Source: Bacteroidota bacterium (GTDB taxonomy: Bacteria > Bacteroidota > Bacteroidia > Flavobacteriales > Flavobacteriaceae). Taken from it: a stretch of DNA of 32,942 bases. Positions 1-7,583 of the stretch are shown one piece after another (position 1 is the first letter of the stretch; the number at the start of each line of letters is the position of its first letter). The stretch spans positions 1 through 32,942 of the forward strand of contig JAEWLN010000062.1 of the NCBI GenBank assembly GCA_023457535.1. The letters run 5' to 3'. The position numbers and the translations under genes are program-made. The notes below the pieces were generated by a model. That model did not search any database. It had not been told where the DNA came from and worked only from the letters and a program-made list of their open reading frames with translations.

Positions 1-2
1 GA

Positions 3-116
3 GGGGGAGGGGGCTATGAAGGTCTACCCTATGAAAACGACGGCAATCCGCGCTACAGAAAATCCGGAAATTTTGTTAAACTTTTACTGCCATCGCTTAC
101 GGGCCTTCGCGACTAA
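3..116 (+). CDS. Possible C-terminal end of an upstream gene, cut by the window edge
   Basis: A frame open from the left edge gives about 37 residues, beginning glycine-rich and continuing YEGLPYENDGNPRYRKSG, and stops at TAA 114-116, ten bases before rsmI. I do not recognise the family. A second frame (1-123) is also open, so the choice is a guess based on the more protein-like composition. If real, it would sit directly upstream of rsmI on the same strand and could share its transcript. Confidence 0.25.
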   Translation, partial: GGGGYEGLPYENDGNPRYRKSGNFVKLLLPSLTGLRD

Positions 117-126
117 TATTTAAAAA

Positions 127-828
127 ATGGGTAAACTCTATATCGTCCCGACACCCATCGGCAACCTCGAAGACATGACCTTCCGCGCCATCCGCGTGCT
201 CAAAGAAGCCCATCTGATCCTGGCCGAAGACACGCGCACCAGCGGCAAACTGCTCAAGCATTTCGACATCGGCACGCACATGCACAGCCACCACATGCAC
301 AACGAGCACAAAACCGTCGAAAGTCTTATTGCGCGGCTGCGATCGGGGGAAACCATCGCGCTGATCTCAGATGCGGGCACGCCGGCCATTTCAGATCCCG
401 GATTTTTGCTCACACGCGCCTGCGTCGAACACGGCATTGAAGTAGATTGTCTGCCTGGCGCCACGGCGTTTGTGCCGGCGCTCGTCAATTCAGGACTTCC
501 GAACGACCGCTTTGTTTTTGAAGGTTTTTTGCCGGAAAAAAAAGGAAGGCAGACGCGTTTTCTATCACTCGCCGACGAAACGCGCACGATGATTTTTTAC
601 GTTTCGCCACACAAACTCGTCAGAACGCTGGGCGAATTCGTACAGTATTTTGGCTCGGACCGACCCGTTTCCGTGTCGCGCGAATTGTCCAAACTGCACG
701 AGCAAACCGTACGCGGGACTGCTGAACACGTACTCCGGCACTTTGAAAAAACGGCGCCCAAAGGCGAAATCGTAGTCGTGGTAGGCGGAAAGCCGGATAA
801 AAAAGAATCCAAAGCCGGTCGTGCGTAA
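127..828 (+). CDS. rsmI: 16S rRNA (cytidine(1402)-2'-O)-methyltransferase RsmI
   Basis: This enzyme 2'-O-methylates C1402 in the decoding centre of 16S rRNA, using S-adenosylmethionine. The 233-residue product shows the family's signature blocks in order: TPIGNLEDMTFRA near the N terminus, LAEDTRTSGKLL at about 33-44, the SAM-binding ALISDAGTPAISDPG at about 78-92, LPGATAFVPALVNSGLP at about 109-125 and GEIVVVVGG near the end. It lacks the C-terminal extension of the longer E. coli enzyme and ends in a short lysine-rich tail, as expected for a Bacteroidota form. The ATG at 127 places the TPIGNL block at the usual distance from the start; there is no Shine-Dalgarno site. It is convergent with ade across a gap filled by a dispersed repeat. 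Identification is firm from the motifs. Confidence 0.95.
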   Translation: MGKLYIVPTPIGNLEDMTFRAIRVLKEAHLILAEDTRTSGKLLKHFDIGTHMHSHHMHNEHKTVESLIARLRSGETIALISDAGTPAISDPGFLLTRACVEHGIEVDCLPGATAFVPALVNSGLPNDRFVFEGFLPEKKGRQTRFLSLADETRTMIFYVSPHKLVRTLGEFVQYFGSDRPVSVSRELSKLHEQTVRGTAEHVLRHFEKTAPKGEIVVVVGGKPDKKESKAGRA

Positions 829-836
829 ATTTTTTT

Positions 837-955
837 GGGCGTTCCGGCGGGAATAAAATCTGTGGCCTGATTTACCTCGCGTGCCGCCGTCGGGCTGTTT
901 GCTGCAAGTCCTCGCTCCTGCGTCGCTGCGGGCTTTGCGCTGCCATCCCTAACGC
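837..955 (+). repeat. Dispersed flavobacterial repeat, copy 1
   Basis: This non-coding stretch between the convergent rsmI and ade shares blocks with 9398-9514: GGGCGT at the start, GCCGTCGGGCT in the middle and CTGCCATCCCTAACGC at the end. Between the conserved blocks AAGTCC (905-910) can pair with GGGCTT (930-935), where copies 2 and 3 instead have a TTTT/AAAA stem. I recall similar sequences scattered between genes in Flavobacterium genomes; the function is unknown to me. Confidence 0.6.
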
Positions 956-1005
956 AACTCCTGGCAAACCCATTCGATCCGGATTCGGGAATTCCGCCCT
1001 TTTGG

Positions 1006-2631
1006 TCAATCCGTCACACCTAAGTCCACGAATGCAAAATTTTTTCCGCTGAACAATCCCTTATCGGACAATTTCAAATCGGGGATTACGAGCAACGCCA
1101 TAAAAGACAAAGTCATAAACGGCGCTTTGAGGCTGCTGCCAAGATTTTTGGCCATCGCATCGATTTCCTGGTACAAGCGTCCGGTTTCCCAGCCGTCCTT
1201 GTCGGAAATAATTCCGGCCACGGGCAATCCCAAAACTTTGGATTGGGTGCCGTCCACCGCGCAAATCCCGCCGCGGTGACTGATGATCAGGTTCACGGCG
1301 TTGCAAATTTCCTCATCGGATGTGCCCACCACCACAATGTTGTGGCAATCGTGCGCCACAGAACTGGCGATCGCGCCTTTTTTCAGTCCGAAATTTTTGA
1401 TGAACGCTACAGCCGGCGGGGCATCGGCGTATCGGTTCACCACGGCCATTTTGAGTACGTCGTGTTCTACATCGGACATCAGTTGGCCATTTTGCGTGTT
1501 GGCCGTACAACGGATCTCGTTGGTAATGAGTTGGCCTTCGAGGGCCTCGATCACGCGTATGGTTTGCGCTTTTGACCAAACCGCGAAATCGTCGGGATTT
1601 TTCGCCCCGATCGCAAAGTGATTTGGCGTATCGAACGCGACAGGCTCAACCAGCGACTTGCCGTTTTCTGCCACGCACCGGCCATCGATGTAGGTTTGCA
1701 GTACTTTGAAATCGACAAGGTCTTCCACGACAATAAAATCGGCCGCATCGCCTTGCCGCAGCAGCCCCACGTTCATGTTGTAATGCTGCACTGGATTGAC
1801 GCACGCCGCCTGCAGCACATCGAAAACGTCGACGCCTTTGGCTACTGCGCGTTTGCAAAGCTGGTCGATATGTCCCACGATGAGGTCGTCCGGATGTTTG
1901 TCGTCCGAACAAAACATCATTTGGCTTGCGTTATCGGGCAACAACCCGATAAGGGCCTCGAAATTTTTAGCCGCGCTGCCTTCCCGAATGATCACTTTCA
2001 TGCCCAGCGACAGCTTTTCGGCGGCTTCTTCATGCGTAAAACACTCGTGGTCGGTCGTAATTCCAGCCGAGATATACCGGCGCAGATCTTCGCCGCGAAC
2101 CCCCGGCGCGTGGCCGTCCACAGGCTTGTTGAAATGGTGCGCCCATTGTATTTTTGCGTGCACTTCTGCATCGTTATGGATAACGCCGGGATAATTCATC
2201 ATTTCGGCCAGATAATAAATGTCGGGCGATTCGAGCAAGGTTTTGATTCCGTCCGGATCGATCACTGCGCCGGCGGTTTCAAACGACGTGGCAGGAACGC
2301 ACGACGGCGCGCCAAAGTGGAACTTCAGCGGAACCGATTTGCCATTGGCGATCATGTACTCAACGCCTTCAATGCCCAGTACGTTCGCAATTTCATGCGG
2401 GTCCGATACCGTAGCGACCGTCCCGTGCACCACGGCCAGGCGCGCAAATTCGGAAGGGACGAGCATCGAACTTTCGATGTGGATGTGCGCATCGACAAAT
2501 CCGGGCAAAATGTACATTTTTTCTGTATGTGTTTTTGGTTCAATAGTCGTAATTTTGCCATTGGCAATGGTAATTTCGCCAGAAAAAATGCGTTTTCCGG
2601 CAATGTCCACAATTTGTCCCTGAATTTTCAT
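1006..2631 (-). CDS. ade: Adenine deaminase
   Basis: This amidohydrolase-superfamily metalloenzyme converts adenine to hypoxanthine and ammonia for purine salvage. The 541-residue product has an N-terminal composite domain, then the metal-binding strand GFVDAHIHIESSM (HxH at His49 and His51), GVIHNDAEV, GHAPGV, TTDHECFTHEEA and FCSDDKHPDD, all typical of Ade rather than of the adenosine deaminase family. The C-terminal adenine deaminase domain includes VAHDCHNIVVVG and NRGG-like SHRGGICAV. The frame stays open to 2703, but the ATG at 2631 is preferred: it starts MKIQGQIVDI at the usual family position, and the longer version would occupy most of the divergent gap with recJ. The length fits the family. 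Location is cytoplasmic. Confidence 0.93.
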   Translation of the reverse strand: MKIQGQIVDIAGKRIFSGEITIANGKITTIEPKTHTEKMYILPGFVDAHIHIESSMLVPSEFARLAVVHGTVATVSDPHEIANVLGIEGVEYMIANGKSVPLKFHFGAPSCVPATSFETAGAVIDPDGIKTLLESPDIYYLAEMMNYPGVIHNDAEVHAKIQWAHHFNKPVDGHAPGVRGEDLRRYISAGITTDHECFTHEEAAEKLSLGMKVIIREGSAAKNFEALIGLLPDNASQMMFCSDDKHPDDLIVGHIDQLCKRAVAKGVDVFDVLQAACVNPVQHYNMNVGLLRQGDAADFIVVEDLVDFKVLQTYIDGRCVAENGKSLVEPVAFDTPNHFAIGAKNPDDFAVWSKAQTIRVIEALEGQLITNEIRCTANTQNGQLMSDVEHDVLKMAVVNRYADAPPAVAFIKNFGLKKGAIASSVAHDCHNIVVVGTSDEEICNAVNLIISHRGGICAVDGTQSKVLGLPVAGIISDKDGWETGRLYQEIDAMAKNLGSSLKAPFMTLSFMALLVIPDLKLSDKGLFSGKNFAFVDLGVTD

Positions 2632-2731
2632 ACGCTTGGTTTTATACCGGCAAGAAACAAATTTCTGCGCTTTTTTTGGCGCGATCCCAAAAGAGATTTT
2701 CATTTATTATACACCATACAATTTTTTATCT

Positions 2732-4429
2732 ATGCGTTGGACTTTTAAACCTGAACCCGATCCTCAAACAGTCGCCCACCTTCAGGAGGTTTTGAATCTC
2801 GATTCGATCATCGCATCGCTGTTGGTGCAGCGCGGTGTGGAAACTTTCGGGCAGGCACGGCTGTTTTTCAAGCCCACGCTTGCCGATTTGCACGACCCGT
2901 ATCTGATGACCGATATGGAAAAGGCGGTCCGCCGGATCGAACACGCGATCAAAAAAGGCGAAAACATCCTCGTATTTGGCGATTATGACGTAGATGGGAC
3001 GACGGCCGTTTCGCTTGTCTCGTCGTATCTCAAGACGTTGACGCTTTCCGTGGCCACGTATATTCCGGACCGGTATGATGAAGGTTATGGCGTGTCGTTC
3101 AAAGGCATCGATTACGCCGATGACAACGGTTGTACGCTCATCATCGCGCTGGATTGCGGCATCAAATCGATCGATCACGTAGCGTACGCGCGCAAAAAAG
3201 GCATCGATTTTATCATTTGCGATCACCATCGTCCGGGCGACACATTGCCCGATGCAGTAGCCGTGCTCGATCCCAAGCGCGAGGATTGCCGGTATCCGTA
3301 CGATGAATTGTGCGGGTGCGGAATCGGGTTTAAACTCATTCAGGCGCTCGGGATGAACCGCGGGCAAACCGCCCGGGATCTGACATCCTATCTGGATTTG
3401 GTCGCTACGGCCATTGCTGCCGATATCGTTCCGATGACGGGCGAAAACCGCATTTTGGCCAAGTTCGGGCTTGAAGTCATCAACACCAATCCGCGTCCGG
3501 GAATCAAAGCCCTTATCGGACAAATCAAAAAGCAACAGCTCGACATCACCGACGTGGTGTTTATCATAGCCCCGCGCATCAATGCGGCCGGACGTATCAA
3601 ACACGGAGACCACGCGGTAAAATTGCTTACCGAATTTGACTTTGACACCGCGCAACACGTAGCGCGCGAAATTGAACAATACAACGCCGATAGAAAGGAA
3701 CTCGACAAAGTCATCACGCAACAGGCTTTGCGGCAAATTGAGCAAAACGCCGAACACGACCGGTTTACCACCGTTGTGTTTCAGGATGACTGGCACAAAG
3801 GCGTCATAGGAATTGTGGCTTCGCGGCTCATCGAAACGCATTACCGCCCCACGATCGTATTTACCAAAAGCGGCGATAAATATGCGGCGTCGGCCAGGTC
3901 GGTCAAGGATTTTGATGTTTACAATGCGCTACAGGCGTGTTCCGACCACCTCGAACAATTCGGCGGACACATGTATGCGGCCGGAATGACGCTCAAAGTC
4001 GAAAAATACATCGATTTCAAAGAAGCGTTTGAGAAAGTCGTGCGCGAGACCATGCCGGAGCATTTGCGCACACCTGAAGTGCTGATCGATGCGCGATTGT
4101 CCTTTGACCAGATCACGCCCAAACTGATCCGGCTGCTCAGGCAGTTTGAACCATTCGGGCCGATGAACATGACGCCTGTATTTGCCGCATCGGATTTGAC
4201 CGATACCGGATTTGCGAAAACGATCGGCAGCAGTAACGAACATTTACGGCTGTATGCACGCCAGCGCAATTCCGGCGGCATCGCGGCCATTGGCTTTGGT
4301 TTGGGTAAAAAGCTCGACATCGTAAGAAGCCCGCAGGCTTTTGAAGCGGCGTTCTGCATCGATGAAAACGAATGGAACGGCACGGTAAGTACGCAGTTGC
4401 GCGTGAAGGACGTGCGCGCGGAACGTTAA
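2732..4429 (+). CDS. recJ: Single-stranded-DNA-specific 5'-3' exonuclease RecJ
   Basis: RecJ degrades single-stranded DNA 5' to 3' in recombinational repair, base excision and mismatch repair. The 565-residue product carries the DHH phosphoesterase motifs: ILVFGDYDVDGTTAVSL (Asp84, Asp86, Asp88), ALDCGIKS (Asp141) and ICDHHRPGD (Asp164-His165-His166), then the DHHA1 region with RINAAGRIKHGDHAV and GVIGIVASRL and a C-terminal OB-like domain. Length is close to E. coli RecJ. The ATG at 2732 starts MRWTFKPEPD; an in-frame start at 2636 would add 32 residues that lack family character and run into the ade leader. It is divergent from ade across 100 bp. No clear TAnnTTTG box was found in that gap. 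Confidence 0.95.
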   Translation: MRWTFKPEPDPQTVAHLQEVLNLDSIIASLLVQRGVETFGQARLFFKPTLADLHDPYLMTDMEKAVRRIEHAIKKGENILVFGDYDVDGTTAVSLVSSYLKTLTLSVATYIPDRYDEGYGVSFKGIDYADDNGCTLIIALDCGIKSIDHVAYARKKGIDFIICDHHRPGDTLPDAVAVLDPKREDCRYPYDELCGCGIGFKLIQALGMNRGQTARDLTSYLDLVATAIAADIVPMTGENRILAKFGLEVINTNPRPGIKALIGQIKKQQLDITDVVFIIAPRINAAGRIKHGDHAVKLLTEFDFDTAQHVAREIEQYNADRKELDKVITQQALRQIEQNAEHDRFTTVVFQDDWHKGVIGIVASRLIETHYRPTIVFTKSGDKYAASARSVKDFDVYNALQACSDHLEQFGGHMYAAGMTLKVEKYIDFKEAFEKVVRETMPEHLRTPEVLIDARLSFDQITPKLIRLLRQFEPFGPMNMTPVFAASDLTDTGFAKTIGSSNEHLRLYARQRNSGGIAAIGFGLGKKLDIVRSPQAFEAAFCIDENEWNGTVSTQLRVKDVRAER

Positions 4430-4476
4430 GGTTTAAAGTTTAACAAATCGCGGTCGCATCCGTATGGGTTAATTGC

Positions 4477-4484
4477 TATTTTTG
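4477..4484 (+). promoter_or_regulatory. Bacteroidota -7 promoter box
   Basis: TATTTTTG matches the Bacteroidota -7 consensus TAnnTTTG exactly and lies 32 bases before the ATG at 4517. No TTG was found at the expected 17-23 base spacing upstream, so only the -7 element is supported. Confidence 0.45.
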
Positions 4485-4516
4485 TTTTGGTTCGCCCCAA
4501 TTTTTAATCTACTTTT

Positions 4517-4873
4517 ATGAGACAAATCCAACCTTTACATATCAACGAAATCGGGATGGCGTTTTTTTGGCGCAAGCAGGAACGCATCGTTCTGGATAAA
4601 GTCCAGCTTGTTTTTAAGGAAACCGGTTTTCATTTTACAATCGCGGAACTCGAGCAATTCCTGAAGCTCGCCAAAGATGCCTGTAGAAAGAATGACAGTT
4701 GCTCGGGCTGCTCGATCAAAGAACAGTGTCATCAGTTTTTGCTCAAGACGCCTGTATCGCAAATCGATCTGGCCGTTTCGATGCACGAACTTGAACGCAT
4801 CCAGGATTTGGTGGAAGGCGCGTTGTTCAAGGCCGGAATGCATCGGCATATCTTTGGCACGGGCCGTAATTAA
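4517..4873 (+). CDS. Small cytoplasmic protein with a CX5CX2CX5C cysteine cluster
   Basis: I do not recognise the family. The 118-residue product has no signal peptide or membrane segment. Four cysteines at 56, 62, 65 and 71 form a compact, symmetric CX5CX2CX5C cluster that could bind zinc or an iron-sulfur centre; this is an inference from spacing alone. An alternating-hydrophobic region (VQLVFKETGFHF) precedes it and a helix (VSMHELERIQDLVEGALF) follows. A -7 promoter box lies at 4477-4484, so the gene is probably transcribed independently of recJ. Its stop codon shares the palindrome TTAA with the stop of the convergent lpxH. The coding call rests on the promoter, the tight fit between neighbours and normal amino-acid composition. 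Confidence 0.75.
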   Translation: MRQIQPLHINEIGMAFFWRKQERIVLDKVQLVFKETGFHFTIAELEQFLKLAKDACRKNDSCSGCSIKEQCHQFLLKTPVSQIDLAVSMHELERIQDLVEGALFKAGMHRHIFGTGRN

Positions 4874-5622
4874 CCTTCAAATGTTTGGAGTTCGAATGTT
4901 TGTCCGTCGAATGTGCCGTATGTAAAATAGCCTATCCAGTCGCCCAGGTTGACGTATTGCGAATCCGGCCCGACACTGAGGATCATCGGCAAATGGCGGT
5001 GGCCAAAGACGAAGTAATGGTAGGGTTTGGCCTGGAGTTTTCGCTTGGCGTATAACACAAGCCACTCGTTGTCTTCGCCGAGGAATTTGACATCGGATTC
5101 GCCCGAGATCAATTTGTTTTTGACCGACAGATGCTGCGCGAGCCGCACGCCGATGTCCGGATGGAGCCATCGGTAAAGCCATTTGGAGAACGGATTGGTA
5201 AACACTTTTTTCATGCGTTTGTATCCTTTGTCTCCGGGGCCTTTTCCATCGCCGTGGCCAATCAGGAAGGTTTTTCCATTAAAAGTGTATTCGCGGTTGT
5301 CGTGGAATACCGGAATCTGAAGTTCCTTTTCGAAATAATCACTCATCCACAAGTCGTGGTTGCCGACAAAAAAATAGATCGGGATTCCTGAATCGCGAAT
5401 TTCAGCCAATTTCCCGAGCACGCGCACAAAACCACGCGGTACAACGGTTTTGTACTCAAACCAGAAATCGAACAAATCGCCAAGCAGGAAAATCGCTTCG
5501 GCGTCCGCCTTGACCTGGTCGAGCCATCGCACGAATTTTTGTTCGCGCGGAAAACTTTGTTCCGGTGTTGGTGCGCCAAAATGCTGGTCTGAGGCGAAGT
5601 AGATTTTTTTTCCTGGCTGCAT
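4870..5622 (-). CDS. lpxH: UDP-2,3-diacylglucosamine diphosphatase, LpxH type
   Basis: This calcineurin-like metallophosphoesterase cleaves UDP-2,3-diacylglucosamine to lipid X and UMP in lipid A synthesis, on the cytoplasmic face of the inner membrane. The 250-residue product shows the complete metal-ligand series: FASDQHFG (Asp12, His14), LLGDLFDFWFEY (Asp49), VGNHDLW (Asn88, His89), LIGHGDG (His123) and FGHRHLP (His208, His210). The GDLFDFWFEY block and the lack of the longer insertions of generic phosphodiesterases favour LpxH. The frame continues upstream to 5739, but the ATG at 5622 starts just before the first metal motif and one base after the queD stop, so the pair is probably one operon. 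Substrate is inferred from family; a related pyrophosphatase is the alternative. Confidence 0.85.
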   Translation of the reverse strand: MQPGKKIYFASDQHFGAPTPEQSFPREQKFVRWLDQVKADAEAIFLLGDLFDFWFEYKTVVPRGFVRVLGKLAEIRDSGIPIYFFVGNHDLWMSDYFEKELQIPVFHDNREYTFNGKTFLIGHGDGKGPGDKGYKRMKKVFTNPFSKWLYRWLHPDIGVRLAQHLSVKNKLISGESDVKFLGEDNEWLVLYAKRKLQAKPYHYFVFGHRHLPMILSVGPDSQYVNLGDWIGYFTYGTFDGQTFELQTFEG

Positions 5623-5623
5623 C

Positions 5624-6076
5624 TTACAAATTGTCGGACGCATACCATTCGGCATACGACGTTTCTGTTTCCTGCAAACGCAGTGCGAACAATTCGATGG
5701 CATGCGGCAGTCGGTTCTTGATTTTGTGGGCGAAATCAATGACCATGTTTTCGCTCGTGGGCTGGTAATCGACCAAAATTACGTGATGCCCGCGCTGTTG
5801 GAGTTCTGCGGCCAGTTCGATATGCGGCGTGGTTTGGTTAAATACGGTCGCGTGATCGAACACATCGACAATTTCTTCCTTGACGATTTTTTTGAGATCG
5901 GAAAAATCGATCACCATGCCGAATTTTACATCGGCGCGGTCCTCAATTGGCGTTCCGATAACGGTCACCGATAATTTATAGCTGTGGCCGTGCACGTTTT
6001 TGCACTTTCCGTCATAACCGTACAACGCGTGCCCGGTTTCAAAGCTGAACTGTTTGGTGATCCTGATTTTGGTCAT
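5624..6076 (-). CDS. queD: 6-carboxytetrahydropterin synthase QueD (6-pyruvoyl-tetrahydropterin synthase family)
   Basis: QueD converts 7,8-dihydroneopterin triphosphate to 6-carboxytetrahydropterin in the queuosine (7-deazaguanine) pathway. The 150-residue product has zinc ligands His16 and the pair in VHGH (His29, His31), the catalytic Cys25 in the CX3HGH arrangement, an Asp-His (74-75) in FDHATVFN and Glu138 in ETETSYAEW. The Cys separates QueD from eukaryotic pterin synthases only partly, so QueD is the best but not the only reading. The ATG at 6076 is chosen over 6142 because it starts at the conserved first strand, and a promoter box lies between the two. It is followed at one base by lpxH. 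Confidence 0.85.
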   Translation of the reverse strand: MTKIRITKQFSFETGHALYGYDGKCKNVHGHSYKLSVTVIGTPIEDRADVKFGMVIDFSDLKKIVKEEIVDVFDHATVFNQTTPHIELAAELQQRGHHVILVDYQPTSENMVIDFAHKIKNRLPHAIELFALRLQETETSYAEWYASDNL

Positions 6077-6102
6077 CTGATGCGTATTTACTATCGCCGC
6101 TG

Positions 6103-6110
6103 CAAAGGTA
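6103..6110 (-). promoter_or_regulatory. -7 promoter box for queD-lpxH
   Basis: On the minus strand TACCTTTG, followed by CA, matches TAnnTTTG exactly. It sits 26 bases before the queD ATG at 6076 and just downstream of the terminator of the preceding gene, which is where a promoter is expected. It also excludes the longer queD start at 6142. No well-spaced -33 TTG was seen. Confidence 0.6.
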
Positions 6111-6129
6111 GTATTTTTTACGTACCGAT

Positions 6130-6154
6130 AAAAAAAGGCCACCCGAAGGCAGCC
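6130..6154 (-). terminator. Intrinsic terminator with a UUCG tetraloop
   Basis: Reading on the minus strand, GGCTGCC pairs with GGGTGGCC's GGTGGCC arm around a TTCG loop closed by C-G, which is the extra-stable C(UUCG)G tetraloop, followed by seven T. It ends the Omp28-like gene, whose stop is at 6179, and separates it from queD. Confidence 0.8.
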
Positions 6155-6178
6155 GTGATAAAATATAGTAATCTGTAA

Positions 6179-7009
6179 TTATGGGTTCTCCTGGAATGCC
6201 TGCGTTTCATTCGGATGGGCTGCACGCGAGTTGATTGCGTTGTTCGCCGCATCGGTGACAATGGCTACAAAGCTCATGTTCTGCACGTCGGTCACATCGG
6301 CCGGAACCGGAACCGAGAAGCTCGTGGTAACCGTTTGGTCAAAATCCGTTCCGCTGATCGGGTTGCCCAAAACGTGGGTCAATGAAGCGCGCAGCACGTG
6401 ATCGTGTTCGAAATCCAACACGCGATGCACACCGCCATAGTAAGTCGAATAATTAATCTGCGGATAGGTAAGGTTGTCTTCAAGGACGTAGACGACGAGT
6501 TTGAGGTTTGAGAAATTTTGTGCGAATTTGACATTTACGTCTAAATCGATCGTATTGCCGGATACCGTCGAGCTCATTGCAATCCCAAGTCCGCAATTGT
6601 TGCTCGTCAGGTTCAGTACATCCTGTTTATTGGTGTCCGGATCGATCCAGTTGATGACACGGTTGAGCCTTGCCTGCGGCAATTCGAGATCGTGGTTGGG
6701 GGAAATCAGGTTTTTGAGCGGGATATAATCATCAAAGTGATACGGGTCGTTTCCATTGTGGATCGCTACGACAACGGCCCGGTCAGTAACTTCCATCACG
6801 CGCTCGATTCCCCACGACACGCGCGTGCAATTGCCGCACCACGTACCGGTGTAATCCTCAATCAGGACATTCTTTTGGAATTGGCCCGAAACAGGGGGCG
6901 CGTCCGGGGCGGAATTGACCGGGATCTCGGCGTAGTAATGGTTGGTGTCGTTGCACGAAACAGCCAATCCCACTGCGGCAAAAAACCCGATAAAACGTAA
7001 AAATTTCAT
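6179..7009 (-). CDS. Omp28-like lipoprotein with a thioredoxin-type CxxC
   Basis: The 276-residue product starts with a lipoprotein signal ending AVSC (lipidated Cys19), so it should sit in an outer or inner membrane facing the periplasm or surface. Residues about 45-110 look like a thioredoxin fold, with the redox-type motif TGTWCGNC (Cys58, Cys61) and a YTGTWC context typical of the Bacteroidota Omp28 family. The C-terminal half is beta-rich. Its ligand or partner is unknown to me. It is divergent from a TlpA-like gene and a DUF6029 outer-membrane gene, so the three may form a redox or surface-assembly group. A strong terminator lies just downstream. The ATG at 7009 is supported by the intact signal peptide. 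Confidence 0.8.
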   Translation of the reverse strand: MKFLRFIGFFAAVGLAVSCNDTNHYYAEIPVNSAPDAPPVSGQFQKNVLIEDYTGTWCGNCTRVSWGIERVMEVTDRAVVVAIHNGNDPYHFDDYIPLKNLISPNHDLELPQARLNRVINWIDPDTNKQDVLNLTSNNCGLGIAMSSTVSGNTIDLDVNVKFAQNFSNLKLVVYVLEDNLTYPQINYSTYYGGVHRVLDFEHDHVLRASLTHVLGNPISGTDFDQTVTTSFSVPVPADVTDVQNMSFVAIVTDAANNAINSRAAHPNETQAFQENP

Positions 7010-7105
7010 AGCGGTAAAGTGTCGGTTGTAGCTTGCAAATAAAGCAAAAAAAATTTTATTTTCATCCGTTTAATTCATTTATTTGCACACCTAACACAAC
7101 TAATC

Positions 7106-7582
7106 ATGAAAAATTTGTATGTATTGTTGCTTTTTGTCGGGTTTGCCGCATCGGCGCAAAAAGAACTTCCAAACCTGAGCCTGAACTCCCTCGAAGGCAA
7201 ATCGCTTTCACTTAAAAACGACTTTTCCGAACAGGACAAAATTTATATTTTTTCATTCTGGGCCACCTGGTGTACGCCGTGCATCCAGGAATTGGATGAG
7301 CTCAACAGCCTGCAGGAAGAATGGAAAAAGAGCGTCAACTTTGAGATAGTCGCCGTTTCCACGGACGATGCGCGTACGCAAAAACGCGTCAAACCGCTCA
7401 TCAACGGAAAAGGCTGGGACTTCAACGTAATGCTCGACAACAACCAGGATTTCAAGCGTGCGTTGTCTATTGTCAACATCCCGTATACCATCGTTGTTAA
7501 AAACCAAAAAATCGTCCATATCCAAAACGGTTACGTCCCGGGCAGCGAAAGCGAATTGCTCGAGAAATTGAAAACCCTCTAG
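7106..7582 (+). CDS. TlpA-family exported thioredoxin-like protein
   Basis: The 158-residue product has a signal peptide ending about ASAQ (residue 18) and a thioredoxin fold with FWATWCTPC (Cys56, Cys59) and the cis-proline in NIPYT (Pro126), so it is probably a periplasmic thiol-disulfide reductase. TlpA-like proteins usually supply electrons to periplasmic disulfides, for instance in cytochrome c maturation or stress repair; the substrate here is unknown. It starts 96 bp from the divergent Omp28-like gene and is followed after one base by the DUF6029 gene, which implies co-transcription. Both strands of the divergent gap hold TTTATTTGCA, one mismatch from the -7 consensus, so the two transcripts may be controlled together. 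Confidence 0.88.
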   Translation: MKNLYVLLLFVGFAASAQKELPNLSLNSLEGKSLSLKNDFSEQDKIYIFSFWATWCTPCIQELDELNSLQEEWKKSVNFEIVAVSTDDARTQKRVKPLINGKGWDFNVMLDNNQDFKRALSIVNIPYTIVVKNQKIVHIQNGYVPGSESELLEKLKTL

Positions 7583-7583
7583 C

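Noticed and set aside
1618..2748. A 376-codon plus-strand frame inside ade
   Set aside because: Same reasoning: an antisense shadow of a conserved enzyme, rich in His and Arg, with no motif.
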